Shown here one piece after another: positions 1-11,110 of a stretch of 64,000 nucleotides of DNA (position 1 is the first letter of the stretch; every line of letters starts with the position of its first letter). This stretch comes from Lineus longissimus (lineage: Eukaryota; Nemertea; Pilidiophora; Heteronemertea; Lineidae). The stretch covers positions 15,440,001 to 15,504,000 of the forward strand of contig NC_088317.1 of the NCBI RefSeq assembly GCF_910592395.1, in the 5' to 3' direction. The translations under genes were made by a program, and so were the position numbers. The notes below the pieces were generated by a model that was given only the letters and a program-made list of their open reading frames with translations, was not told the DNA's origin and ran no database searches.

Positions 1-129
1 TGATATTTTCAAGTATCTAGATGTCAAACGCTTTGGGAATGTTGTACATTATAAAATGTGCTATATACATGTAACAACACATTAATTTTTACTTTGACTG
101 CCATTGTCATGAATGTTGTCCATTTCGTA

Positions 130-251
130 TGCTAATATTTTCGTTGCTTCTCTTTTTCAGGTAAGTAAAAAAATTTGCCAAAATTTCTGGTGCAAAGGTC
201 TGCGTTCCATGAAAGAAATTGGGTAAGTAACGAATTCCTTACCAGGTAAGT
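130..251 (+). promoter_or_regulatory. candidate recursive splice site with RS-exon
   Basis: A pyrimidine-rich tract (141-158) and CAG (158-160) are joined directly to GTAAGT at 161-166, so a 3' splice site abuts a 5' splice site with no exon between them. A branch-point-like TGCTAAT lies at 130-136, 24-30 nt upstream. Two further consensus donors follow, GTAAGT at 223-228 and CAG|GTAAGT at 246-251. They would define a cryptic exon of 62 or 85 nt starting at 161. This is the layout described for recursive splicing in long introns of neuronal genes: the acceptor is used first, then the regenerated donor removes the rest. Including the cryptic exon would give an early stop, because GTAAGTAA contains TAA in the frame expected after CASK exon 1. 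Use in vivo is inferred. Confidence 0.6.
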
Positions 252-344
252 GAAGCATAAACCTTGAAATTTTCTTTACTGGCCCTGAATCCTTGGAAGC
301 ACGTTGAGGCAGTTTCTAAGAAACCAGCCAACCTTGTTTGTCTA

Positions 345-432
345 TGTTTTGCCTCACCGTGGTCTGTCACCGTGGTCCGTCGTCATGGTCTGTCGTCTTC
401 ATCCATCGTCGTTGTCTGTCGTCAGTTAGCAA
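345..432 (+). repeat. gtcgtc-rich transposon-end fragment
   Basis: Repeated GTCCGTCGTC/GTCTGTCGTC words end in GTTAGCAAC. They resemble the gtccgtcgtc...cgttagcag segment near the left end of the 1.1-kb element at 26572-27688. It is probably an old fragment of the same superfamily. Confidence 0.4.
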
Positions 433-1480
433 CAGGTTGAGTGCGTGTAAGACTCTCATGATCGGCAGCTTAGTAAAAGCATGCGTTCTCATCTGTTTGT
501 TACCAACCCAAATCAGGGAAGTTATGTGCTCTGTGACAAGCAGAAAGATAGAAGCCACGTTACCCTTCCTGCTACTTGACCAATTATTGGTTGGTGGCGC
601 ATCTCCAGAAAGCTAATGTCATAGGGCAGGGTCTCTTTATTGGCTACAATTTTTCTTTCCTGACGAATGTAGCCAGAACTTGTTCTTAAGTATTGATGCT
701 GAAGATAATTGTGAGATTTCAAGGTTGCTTTGGCTTAAAAAACTTTAATTTCCATCATAGCGAAAAGTTAACTATAACTAAAATTGCAGTAATAAGCAGC
801 CAAGTAAAAAAGAAGGATTCACATCTGTTCTAAGCCCAACCTAATTGGGGTAGATACTGGTGTTCTATTTCAGGATTGATGAAATAAAAAAATAAAAGAT
901 ACCATTCCTGTCTTCTCACTAACTGTATACTCAGTTAAGCGATCAAATAAAAGTTGGTGGTTCATCGCCAAAAAGTTTGCCATCTCAGTGTCTATAAATA
1001 TATTGGTGACAAATTTCTTTCGGTCGCGGGTCAGGTATAGAACTTGTTCATACCTACTTTTTAGCGCCCTGAGCTGAAATGTGTCATTTCTGAAAAGGGT
1101 TAGCTCCATTATATGTTAGCAACAGGTTGACTCATCTATGAGACTCCGTCATGGAAGACTCAGTAAAAACAAGTTCCCATCTGTGGCTTACGGAACGTAA
1201 TCAGTCAAGATACCAGTCTTCTATTACAAGCATGATGAAAACAGAAAAAAACAAGATACCAATCCCTTGCTACTCCGACTCAAGGTTTGGCAATGGTGGG
1301 TTGGTGGATGTAATCTCGCTTAAGGACGGTTTTCCCCTTAATTTTCAGAGCAACAGGTTGAGTTCCTTACAGTTGCCTCAGTGGCGGCTTAGTAAAAACA
1401 AGAGTTCCCATCTGTTGCTTACTGAAGCTCATCAGTAAAGATACGAGTGTTCTATTACAAGTCTGATGGAAGCAAAAAAA
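425..1480 (+). repeat. degenerate direct repeats around GCAACAGGTTGA
   Basis: The word GCAACAGGTTGA, followed by a diverged block containing CTCATCTGT/CCCATCTG and TTCTATTACAAG, recurs at 429, 1119 and 1350. A partial block lies near 810-890. The 1113-1260 and 1343-1475 copies align over more than 120 bp. This is an old, irregular duplication cluster with no coding signal. The longest open frame over it (minus strand, 1367-1840) has no recognisable similarity. Confidence 0.55.
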
Positions 1481-1557
1481 GTTATGATATCTACCCTGGC
1501 TACTTTTCCTCTTGCTTTCACAGAGACAGTGGATAAATCGATCAGTTTTGTGTTGGT

Positions 1558-1640
1558 GGTTGTAATAAAAAAATTTGTGATGAAAATTTCTTTCCTGATG
1601 TAAAAAAATTGTGATGAAAATTCCTTTCCTCGTGTAGCTC
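1558..1640 (+). repeat. two-copy tandem repeat, about 35 bp
   Basis: Two adjacent copies of a block with core AATTGTGATGAAAATT(T/C)CTTTCCT are separated by an A-rich run. A simple local duplication. Confidence 0.6.
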
Positions 1641-2106
1641 AGGACAAGAAAGTCCCCAAGTGAATTACTTTTTAAGCACGAAGCATTTACAGAATCATTT
1701 TGGGGTGCAGCGGATATTTCCACCAGGCATTGGAAGCCGACATTATAGAAAAAAAATTTAATAGCGTAAGAAGATAGGAAAAAACTGGTTAATCGTAGAA
1801 CTTGCCACAGATCAACGACAGCATGATGTGCTTTCCTCATGATAGCTTCATGAGAAAATTACCCAAGTAAGGCAGTTAGGTATCATGTCTGCGATTAGAG
1901 GGCGTGACCAGTCTGATCAAGTGCTGGGTAAGTTTGAGACAACTCGGCTTTCAAGCTTCTCAACTAGAAACGACGCTGAATGTCACTGATGTAGCGATAA
2001 TGATGCCAAAAAAACCACACTCTATTTTTGGGATAGATTGAAGGCAGTGTCCGAACGAAAAAGGGAGATTTTGTGGACAAGCATATCAGGCACAGGGTAT
2101 ACATTG

Positions 2107-2281
2107 CAGTGGAACCTCTCTAAGCAGACAACTCTCTATTAAGGACAATCTCTCTAACGAGGACACGGTGGTCCCAAACATGTCCTTTCCAATAAATTGA
2201 CCTCTATAATCAGGACACTTCTCTTATAAGGACACCATAGGTCAGTCCCAAGGGTGTCCTTAATAGAAAGCATCTACTCTA
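2107..2281 (+). mobile_element. TA-flanked MITE (family A), degenerate copy
   Basis: It starts CAGTGGAACCTCTCTAAG and carries repeated AGGACA...CTCTCTATTAAGGACA words. It ends with GGGTGTCCTTAATAGA and a decayed terminus. It aligns along its length with the intact copy at 24335-24522. Terminal CAG with TA target sites is typical of Tc1/mariner-pogo non-autonomous elements. No transposase is present. Confidence 0.7.
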
Positions 2282-2604
2282 TATAGCAATTACTATTCCT
2301 TGCTGCATCTGAGGTGTTACGAACATTGATCACTTTACTACTAAGACATCGAGATGATAGCGTCCGTATCATATTCCTGACTCGCTGTTAAGGGAGAGGA
2401 TCAAAAAGCTTATCTCAGACACAATTAAGTGTATCATGTCTCCGTTCCTGGTGGTGCAAACATTGATGACAAAGCAAGTGAGACAATTGAGTAGCACCTT
2501 GACTGACTCTTTTAAGGGAGACTATATGCAGAAGCCAAGTCGGCCAGACCTTGGTTGTGACTGTTGGGGAAGTCACAACAGTTTTTGACAGCAGAAGACT
2601 CTGT

Positions 2605-2725
2605 CTCTGCACAACAGTTAGACAACAGTGGCACGTTTTGTAACCGCTGAAGTTATTGAACTCTAACTTGGTACACATGTACTCCTGGGTGATCGCTACT
2701 CAGAGGCCAAATTGCGGTCTCATTG
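2605..2725 (+). repeat. fragment of 26.6-kb-type transposon subunit
   Basis: The stretch with GGCACGTTTTGTAACCG, a GTTATTGAA block and TTGGTACACATGTACTCC aligns with the subunit at 26655-26740 (GGCACGTTTCGTAACTG, then TTGGTACACATGTACCC). It is a solo remnant of one internal subunit. Confidence 0.6.
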
Positions 2726-3919
2726 TCATAAAGGTTTCTTGAGTGATATTTCCATCTGACTTTCTTGTGATTGTCCCAATCTTATGATGAATTAATTAAA
2801 ACTTGGCCACTAGAAAATCCTTATTATGTCATTTTGTACTCATTGGCTCACTGTCTATACAACACCGCTGTACAAAATTCATTTGTGCGTTGTTACACAG
2901 ATATCTTTTCTTAGTGGATTTAAACTCTTTCATGGAGACATAAATGTAGGCATCTAATTTTCACAAATGAATAAATGATGCAAAATTATATGAACGGGGC
3001 AAAAAATTCCCAATGTCTTTGGAAATGAGAGGTCTTGTAATACATCGCATACATTCGAAGAACAAGTAAACCTATTCTTGTGCATGCCTATAACATGTAT
3101 AAACTGGATACAAAATCTTTGACAAAATTTCAAATTCATACCGAGTGCAGCATTGATTCAAATTTCTCAAAGGAGTATTAATAATTTGCGTGATATGATT
3201 ATTCTAAACGAGCATGTCTTTTACTGTCTCCTGTGTGCTGTTATTGTGCAATTACCATCAAACACTGTCAAAGCAGGGGCAGCTAATCAGGAGAAATAAT
3301 GAGAGGATGCGATATAAATTGCGGTAGTTAGTGTCAGATGGATCACGATGGCGTGATAGAGTCAGTTTTGTCGAGATTATATGCCATTTGGCTGAGGTGT
3401 ATTTTGTGAGCTTTTGAGGCAAAAGGAGCACTACAACAAGCAATTGAAATTGCTGCTCCCTGCAATTTAAATTGCATGTGCCAATAATTGCTTGTTTACA
3501 GTTGTCATCGCAGGTACCCGAGACTCGAGTCCATGATCGCGGTGAGGTGCGAGCAATATCAAACGTAGCCATTGTCGGTTTTACCCGCCGATGAGAAATC
3601 TTTTTGTCACACGTAGCAGCAATTTAAATCACAGGTAGCATATTACTTGTTTGAAGGATGCTAAACTTTCAGAAATGTCTGAGTTGAAATAAGTTCCTTG
3701 CAATCAGCTAATTGACGACTTGCTATAATTGGTTCCTTTTTGTTGAATCCATTAGGAAACGGATTAATTGATTAAACACACTGGGGTGCCTCATAGCATC
3801 ATGGTTAACACTTTTGCCTACCAGTTTAACGTAGAATACAGGATTGTAATTCTGGATGAATTTGCGTGGCTTTTAGGATATAAAATACCTCGCTCATTTA
3901 CAGTCTATTAAAAGAGCTG
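2726..3919. other. intronic stretch, nothing recognised
   Basis: AT-rich sequence with scattered stops in all frames. I see no exon-like segment, array or terminal inverted repeat. Confidence 0.5.
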
Positions 3920-4175
3920 TTAAACTGAGGTTCCTTTGTATCTGGTGTCTATACCGTGGCAAGCAGAAGACCCCAAGTGTGAAACATGGGTAGCTTGCGT
4001 GGACTCTGCCTGTTGCCAAACATGCCAAAGACAGAGCCACTGGGCCAATAAACCCTCTTGAAACATAACCTTATTGTTACGTAAAAATCCTCTTCCGGCC
4101 TTGAGGGACAAACACTACATGAATAGGCATGTATGATTGAGAATAACACCTCCAAGTGCAGAACTAACGTTGAAG
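3920..4175 (-). repeat. dispersed repeat family B, copy 1
   Basis: On the minus strand it reads as a block resembling GGGTCTTCTGCTTGCCACGG, then TAGACACCAGATACAA. Blocks matching GAGTCCA, GGCCAATAAGC and AAGTGCAGA are shared in the same order with 17765-17970 (minus). The block around the TAGACAC word is shared with 19365-19480 (plus). The two overlapping minus-strand open frames here are repeat-derived and lack a recognisable domain. Confidence 0.6.
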
Positions 4176-5744
4176 AAGAAAAAGAAGAAGATGAAAAACC
4201 AAACCAAACACCTCCCTGTACGATTTCGCGTATTTTTTTACGTTGAAAGTCCATAATCTTACATTGTACAATACAACCATGTCATTGTACTTAAAATACG
4301 ATTTTACTTTCAAAACGAGACGATTTCCAAAACTCAGTTTTTGTGTATAGTTATTTTTACTTCCTGACTTCCCAGCCCAATCAATCATAAAAACGCTTTT
4401 AGCGATACCAACACGGCTTTGTTCCGATTAAAAACGATAGTTGCCATGCACTTACTGGCTTACTACAGCGCCATCTTGACGGGAACGAACTAGTGTGTTG
4501 TCTGCTCAATGTCCATGCACTGCGAAGTCAATTCTGATGTCTATTGTGTTGTTTTACAATGTCTTTTGCTTACTAACGATTAATAAATGTCTAATAGTAC
4601 ATTATCAAGCTGCTATCCTTCGGCTTTCTAACAATCCTTATAATAAAAATGCAATCCCAGCTTCGTTGTTGGCACAGTCCTTCTGTAATTTCTTTTGAAT
4701 ACTCACTCACAGGTATTCACTTAAAGACTGATTTAATCCAGCAAGACATCGGAAGGATCGGAAAGGAGCCAAGATTATCGTCGCTGGGCCATAAGTGAGT
4801 ATTAAGCCGCTAATGTCGGCTGGCCCGTGCCAAGGAGGATGGAGTCCGCAGAGCATCGTCCTTGACTGAAGGTGAGTCGGTTGGAAGAATGTTGAAGGCA
4901 CATCCAACAACCACATGTTTAACTCATAAATTTTTGCCCAAATTTAGAAAAGTCAAGTTTGTACACTCAAAAGCCACGATTGTACACCTTTTGATTGTAC
5001 ACTGTTTGTCTCACTGAAAAGTTGGTGCATACGTCATTGTGCTCCAAAAGCTAAATTGTACACTTAAATTAGAAAGAACCTACACAAAGTTTTAAGACCG
5101 AGTAGGCAGGTCTGAAAAAGTCTCAATTGATAGTTAAAGTGGATTTATTAATTGCAAGTTCCATGTGCAAATTACCGGGATGAAGTTGATGAGACTATTT
5201 CTATATTGGCATAAATGAGGTATATGAAATAGTAGTTAATGCTATTGAAGAAAAAAAACTGTTTTAAGCACACCAGTTACTGTACTTCCCAATCGGCACT
5301 AAATCACTTTGAAATTGAAATGTGTTGGCAGATTGGATCTCTGGATTGCATCTGGCTTATTGGTCTGAATTGATCCACACACAAAAAAAACTTAACTGGT
5401 ATCAGTTTGGTGGATAGTTAGGAAGGTAATTTAGCGGGGATGTGTTTAAGGGAGAAGATTGAAGTAGTGGTATATTGCGGAAATACTTTGTCATTTATAA
5501 TGGAGATGCCTTCGCACTAGCATGTCATCTTCTTGCAACCAATCATAAGACGATGTAGGCAATTTCAATAAGAATGGTAAACATGATGATAATAATGCTA
5601 AGCTGTCTCTTAGGCTGCGATTGTTCACGTTTTCACATGTAACATGTCACTGTTTACTTTTTGTGCGTGACATGAAGAACGAACAAGTCATTTCCAAAGA
5701 ATGGACTACATACGATTTACCAGGTCACTTTTTACCCTCACATC
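4176..5744. other. intronic stretch, nothing strong
   Basis: Mostly AT-rich unique-looking sequence. The only notable word is GCGCCATCTTGAC near 4467, which resembles a YY1 site. No exon, array or inverted-repeat element was seen. Confidence 0.45.
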
Positions 5745-6400
5745 GTTTTAGCTTCATCTTTAGTATCTAGGGACCCTCTATCGTACCCCAAAAATTTGTC
5801 CTACTCGGACTTCAAATATGGCGCCAGGCGGCCATCTTGAAAATTAAACAAAGTCGGATTGCAACCAAATTTCATGCGATTGTATATCTATGTACTCTCT
5901 ACAACATCCCTGATTTTCAGTAAAATCCATTTACCAATATGGCCGCCAGGTGACCATCTTGAAAATTAAACAAAGTCCTATTACCCCGAAACTAATGATC
6001 GGATTGCAACCAAACTTCATGTGATTATGTGTCTATGTACTCTTATCAATATCTCAAATTTTCCGTCAAATCCCATTACAAATATGGCCACCAGGCCGCC
6101 ATCTTGAAAATCCAACAAAGTCTTAGTACTCCTAAACTGTTGAACAGATGTCAACCAATTTCCATGTGACATGTACACTCTTCAATAACATGAAATTCAG
6201 TCCACTTTATAACCAAAATGCTATACTTAGATGGTACTGGTAATTTTCTTTGGTGCCATTGAGACAAGAAGAAGAATATTATTCAATGGAATCAAAACTG
6301 GTGAAACTAGCCAGAAACTGTTCTTCCCATATCCACTGCATCTGACATGCATTACATTACCTGAGGTGAGCACACGGTCCCTGGACCATTTCATTTCAAG
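5745..6400 (+). mobile_element. diverged transposon with repeated GGCCATCTTGAAAAT block
   Basis: Three spaced blocks of ATGGC(G/C)(C/G)CCAGG..G(A/C)CATCTTGAAAAT occur at about 5818, 5938 and 6084, with similar sequence between them (AAACAAAGTC, then ...TGTGATTATGTGTCTATGTACTC). The right end, TGAGGTGAGCACACGGTCCC then CATTTCATTT at 6362-6395, matches the right end of the element at 26572-27688. A related but diverged non-autonomous element is inferred. No transposase is visible. Confidence 0.6.
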
Positions 6401-6856
6401 CCCAATTCAGTTAACTCGTGACAAGTGAATCATGACAAGTGACAGCAAGAACCCCTTATAACTCCGGCCATAAAAAAATTATGACAGTATGTGTGGACTA
6501 CCAGAAAAATATCACTGGTAACAGTTCTGAAATGTCACAGCCTCTACCACAGGGCCGCTGCAATCACTATTTGGTTTTTCGATACCCAAGGTAACAGCCC
6601 CAGTCAATAATTCTGCAGAAAGTACAGGAATTTTGGACTCACGATTATACATGTTCTAGGCTAGTGTCGCCTATTGGCATGAGTTTGGCAGACTTTGAAA
6701 AATACATGATGGTCCTTGTTTACTAGTTCAGATAATCACTCCCAGAAGCACTTCTATCACCTGAAGTTGTCATTAGAAAATTTTCTTGGGGGAAAATCTG
6801 GTACTGGAGTTATGTTAGCAGTGCTTATTGGTCCTTTTAGAAATCATTTGGTGGTT

Positions 6857-7295
6857 GAAAGTTGGTTTGGGCTTGTCAAGCCTGAGACAAATAATGTAAT
6901 CCTCTCAATACCAGACATACCTCGGAGTTAATCCTGAGAAATTTCCAGAAACACAAGAGATTTACCATTAAAAACCAATGCTACAATGCTCTGGGATACT
7001 GGAAGAAATCTTTGCTAAAATGCAAATGGTCTTGAAGAGAAGCAATAAAAATATTGACTCCCAATAATATTTTTATTGTTTTGGGTTTGTCGAGCTTGAG
7101 GCATACGTAATGGTAACTCTTTATACCAGACATACCTTGGAGTTAATCCTGAGAAATTTCCAGCAACGCGACAGATTTACCATTTAAGATGAATGGCTAT
7201 GGGATACTGGAAGAAATCTATGCTGCCAGTGGGGATAGTAAAACCTGTATCTTGAACAGAAGCAATGAAAACATTGACTCTGAATAACATTTCTG
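6857..7295 (+). repeat. tandem duplication, 2 copies of about 215 bp
   Basis: Copy 1 (about 6857-7070) and copy 2 (about 7076-7290) share CCAGACATACCT(C/T)GGAGT followed by TAATCCTGAGAAATTTCCAG. They also share GGGATACTGGAAGAAATCT and an AGAAGCAAT(A/G)AAAA block. The offset measured at the first shared block is about 214 bp. Confidence 0.75.
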
Positions 7296-8424
7296 ATCAA
7301 AAATGACTTTGAGCATTTTCTAACTACTTCCGTTGTTGCCGGTCCAATGTTTACACTTGTAAGGATGTGATATTTGGTTGCCATGGCAATGCATAGACAC
7401 GCCAATGGAACTTGGCATCCCTTTCACCTGTGCACTCTCCTTGAGTTCTTCAAGGAAGGAGGTTTGAAAGCTTGATTGTCAGGAATGCTCCGCTCGCGGG
7501 TACTGGACTGTCAAGTCGGAAATTACCCCCAGCGGTTACATGGATACAGGAAATTCACTTAAACCTTTTTAACAAAGGATACCAAATAGTACGATAATTG
7601 AATGAGGTATCGGTCCAATCTCGGGTGGATTACGGGATAAAGGATTTGTCGATTCGCGGTTGCAATATGTTGGATCCAGTTTGTGGTAGATTGCAGTTTC
7701 AGCTGTATTGAGGTTACTGGTTTATTGACTCGGAAGTGATTAATCATTTTGTGTCAGCATTTTATGTGATAATTCATCAATTTGGAATTATAGGATTATC
7801 TTTTTAGTGTTGGTGTATTGCGTGTAGCTAGCTAGCACGAGGGTAAATTGTACACTCTGCATTGAGCGTTTCTTTGAATTGAATATCAATATCAGTGTTA
7901 TTAGCTAATTACGATTTGCATAGGCCTATTATGTTGGTGGTATTAATGTAGGTCCGGATACCCAGGTTTTCCCTTTTTAACAACGCCCACCTCACAATAT
8001 AAAACTGAGTAGAGAGCTGCTTCTTGCTCATGTTTGGTATGACAAATGTGTGAGCGTCATAAATTTTCGAAGCCAAGGAGAGATTCTGTGAAAACTGTAG
8101 ACAAGAGATGTTTTTGTCACACATTGCAGGGCTCATTATTGCAGGTCACAGCAACAGAAAGCACATGTTCTCGTGGCAAGGTCATCAGGCTAACTTCCTT
8201 CCTTCATTGTCTGACACCTGCAGGCTAATAAGGCTTATTCATGTTAATATCCGATAGTCTTTTATGTAGGCCCTGAAAAAGTTACATTGCAACTTGTTCC
8301 AATTATTCAGTTTTAGAAAGTTTCTCTTTATAGGTGTTTGTGATGTTTGGATAGTATTAAAGTGTAAATCTTTTTTATTTTCGCTGGTGCTGAAGTTCTA
8401 ATGCACTAGAATCTGTCTATCATG
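7296..8424. other. intronic stretch, nothing recognised
   Basis: No exon-like segment or repeat array was seen. Open frames here are short and overlap on both strands, as expected by chance. Confidence 0.45.
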
Positions 8425-8573
8425 TCTGTTGAGGACACCCTCGGAACAAGTGCTGTCCTTGATAGAGAGGTGTCCTGATCAGAGAGGTCAAATTGAATGC
8501 AAAAAACAAATTCGGGACCAAAACTAGTGTCCTTAATAGAGAGGTGGCCGCGGAGGGCGGTTCTGCTGTACTT
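8425..8573 (-). mobile_element. TA-type MITE (family A), minus orientation
   Basis: It contains GAGGACACCCT, then TCCTTGATAGAGAGGTGTCCT, then GAGGTCAAATTGAATG, then GTGTCCTTAATAGAGAGGTG. This is the reverse-complement order of the copy at 24335-24522. It ends GGCGGTTCTGCTGTA, a decayed terminus. Confidence 0.75.
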
Positions 8574-9064
8574 GAAACATGTTGAAAGAAAAGATCATAG
8601 AAAGGATTCCTGATGCTGCCACATGCTCCACTCCAATATTTCACGTTTTGCCTTTGATATCGTCAAGAACTGATGTCTGCTTTCTGACGATAACAAAACG
8701 AATAAATCTACTCGTTCTCACAAGCAGCTCTTCCTGTCGCTTCTCACTCAGTCATTCAAAGACCATTATTTTATTATGACACCTGCAAGCCAATTAATTC
8801 AAATCTCTAGTTATTGAGCATTGCCGGAAGAAAGATATTAAAGAAATATTCAGTGTCTTGAGTTTGGTAATCGTGCTTCATCTGGATTATGCCCCTGGGG
8901 GCTAATCAGCTTGAACTGGTTTAGTTTTATGGTGGTTCAATTTTTGAGAGATTGGCTTCTAGTCAATTCTCTTGGGCTAAAGCTCCCCGCAAACCAACGA
9001 CTCTTGTTGCTGCAACCTGTGATCACGATCTTACAGCTACCCAAATGTATTTCAAAGGCCTACG

Positions 9065-9250
9065 CCAAAATTTCTTATGAAATTTGAAAATTTCCAATTG
9101 TGTTAATGAGTACTGAGTAAAAATGTCATCAATGCTCTTCTGTACGTGATATACAAATACTATAAACATGATAAATACTTTCAGCAAACTTGCATGCGTA
9201 ATTACTGCACTACTGTATTACTGCATTTCTCTTTTTATGTACCATCGGTA
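9065..9250 (+). repeat. dispersed repeat family C, copy 1
   Basis: The order is GAAAATTTCCAATTGT, then ACTGAGTA...TCA.CAATGCT, then TGCGTAATTACTGCACTAC, then a TTTCTCTTTTTATGTACC block. It matches the order in the copies at 10935, 12755 and 42425 but is diverged. Confidence 0.5.
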
Positions 9251-9334
9251 ATCATAAACGTGTACCTCTTGAAGGCAAAATTAACAATACTGGATTTCCG
9301 CTTGCTTGTCACCGGAAGATTTGAGGCATGCAGC

Positions 9335-9845
9335 ACAATTACGATTGGGTCAAGTTCGTCATTGCCAATGTTATCTACTAAGGCTGACCACCAATTTAGT
9401 ATTAATTGATGGGCATGGTTTCCTCGAGCTGTGATTGCCTGCAACAAGTTTGAATCACCAGCCTCTGGTTAAGATGAAGTTACAATTGTCTCTCATGTTT
9501 CTCTAAGCTGACAGAATGGTATATTCTGTCTGTTGGCTATGCCGAAAGTTGGTTATCCCAACGGATAGTGTGGTTGCAAGTCAAATTTTGCTGATCAAGG
9601 GTAGTGTCTTGCTATTAGCTATGCTTTCCAAATGATTTCAAGCATGCAAACTATGGTTGTCATCATTGCTTTTGGTGTTTACCGAAGCTGACCACCAATT
9701 TATATTTGATTAAGTATTATTCACCGGTCACGTTTTCCGAAATCTCTGATTGCCCGAATCCAGTTTGTATCACCGGCCTGTGGTTTGAATAACAAGTTAC
9801 AATTTCGTCACAATTGTATCTGATGTTTTTCTAAGATGACCACAC
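9335..9845 (+). repeat. degenerate tandem duplication, about 300-bp offset
   Basis: The word GCTGACCACCAATTTA occurs at 9382 and 9684. Flanking blocks TGATTGCC...AAGTTTGAATCACC/AGTTTGTATCACC, AGTTACAATT and ATGTTT(C/T)TCTAAG also repeat in order. The two copies are clearly old. Confidence 0.65.
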
Positions 9846-10075
9846 AACTCTGGGTGGTAATTTTCTGTGTTTTCTTAACCTAATACGATTCATAAAGCAC
9901 ACAGGTCGAAACAATTGCAAATGCATGACATGATTGCATTCTAATTTGCTGTCAGTTTACTCTCATAACACGTGGGCGTAGTGCAAACTAGCTGCAATGA
10001 CATGACTGGTGCATACATTGGCTTCAAAATCGTTTTCAAGTGCTTGTGTGTTATAGGACCAACTACGATACCCGG

Positions 10076-10546
10076 GAATACTCTAGACTCACTGATCTAA
10101 CACTGTTTCGGAATATGCAAGCTAAGCCCCCATAGATATCATATGGATCTATGCCTTTTATCGTTTGATGCCATTCAACATTGTTCAATCGAGATAACCA
10201 ATAGGGGGGCGACAGCTAGTTGTCTAACATTTCTGATGGTCATGTCATCATATCCCTTGGCATTTTTTTGTGTCGATTTCACAGCAAGGGTTCAGAATGA
10301 CCGGCAGATACGCCCTGAGCCAATCAGGTATGAAGGGGCCTTGGCCTGTTCAGTGCGCATTGTGCTGGGGGCGGTCATGCCCGGAGATAATGGGTGATAT
10401 GAATAAAGACTAGGAAATGCTTTTACTTAAAACTTCACGTACATTTACACTGGGCATTTCTGTACAACATAGAAGTAAAAGCATTTACTAGTGTTTATTC
10501 ATATCACCCAATGACCCGGTGGTCGATCGGTGAGTCTAGAGTATTC
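10076..10546. mobile_element. foldback element with outer and inner inverted repeats
   Basis: Outer terminal inverted repeats of 22 bp lie at 10076-10097 (starting GAATACTCTAGACTCAC) and 10525-10546, with a single mismatch. An inner pair of about 38-bp arms lies at 10391-10428 and 10473-10510 (core TGGGTGATATGAATAAA), with few mismatches. The body of about 470 bp has no transposase frame. A non-autonomous foldback or MITE-like element is inferred. An open frame at 10143-10397 lies inside it and is not considered a gene. Confidence 0.75.
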
Positions 10547-10577
10547 ACATTTATTTTGCTGTTTTGAACTTTTTATG

Positions 10578-10650
10578 TACAGCAGAAACTCCTACTATGG
10601 ACACCCTTGGACTACTGAGAAGAACTGTCCTGACTAGTTTTATTCCAGAA
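10578..10650 (+). mobile_element. TA-type MITE (family A), 5' fragment
   Basis: The stretch GTACAGCAGAAACTCCTAC, then GGACACCCTTGGA, then CTGTCCTGA resembles one end of the family A copies at 56110 and 24335. The rest of the element is missing. Confidence 0.45.
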
Positions 10651-10934
10651 TGGGTTTGGCTCTAAAGTTATGGGAATTTGCAGTCATTTCAGAACGAGTT
10701 TAGCAGTAAAAGAGTTTATTAATACCACGTTGACAAACTACATCAGCAGGCTTATCACTAAGGAGATGTGTAAGGCATATCATTTTATGGTATATATACC
10801 AGGGAAAAAAAATCTATAAAAAACTTGACATTTTCTCCGCGCTGATAGCTTGTGTGGTTAGTGAGGCAGATTTCCCATATAAGTGTTAGTAATGGAAGCT
10901 TACAGACCTACGTCAATCGTTAAAAATGTGAAAT

Positions 10935-11110
10935 TTGTAATTGACATAGAAAATTTCCAATTGTCTAAATATATACTGAATATGAATGTCAACATTGCTG
11001 CTGCGTGGACAGACGTAGCAGGAAAGCTGCATGCATGATAACTGCCCTGCAGCTTGATTTCCTGGACCACCAGTAAATACAGTGAGCAAAATTGACATCC
11101 CCCTTTAAGA
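10935..11110 (+). repeat. dispersed repeat family C, copy 2
   Basis: The ordered blocks are GAAAATTTCCAATTGTCTA, then ATACTGAATATGAATGTCAA, then GCATGATAACTGCCCTGCAG, then ACCACCAGTAAATACAGTGA, then CCCCTTTAAGA. With the copies at 9065, 12755, 16120 and 42425 these define a family of about 190 bp. No B-box or terminal inverted repeat was recognised, so its class is open. Confidence 0.7.

Noticed and set aside
245-246. CAG|GTAAGT at 245/246 as a separate ratchet point
   Set aside because: The sequence before it is not pyrimidine-rich, so it fits better as a downstream donor of the RS-exon starting at 161.
1367-1840. 157-codon minus-strand ORF as a gene
   Set aside because: It overlaps degenerate direct repeats and homopolymer runs, with residues typical of AT-rich noise (FFFY, HHKFFYYN).
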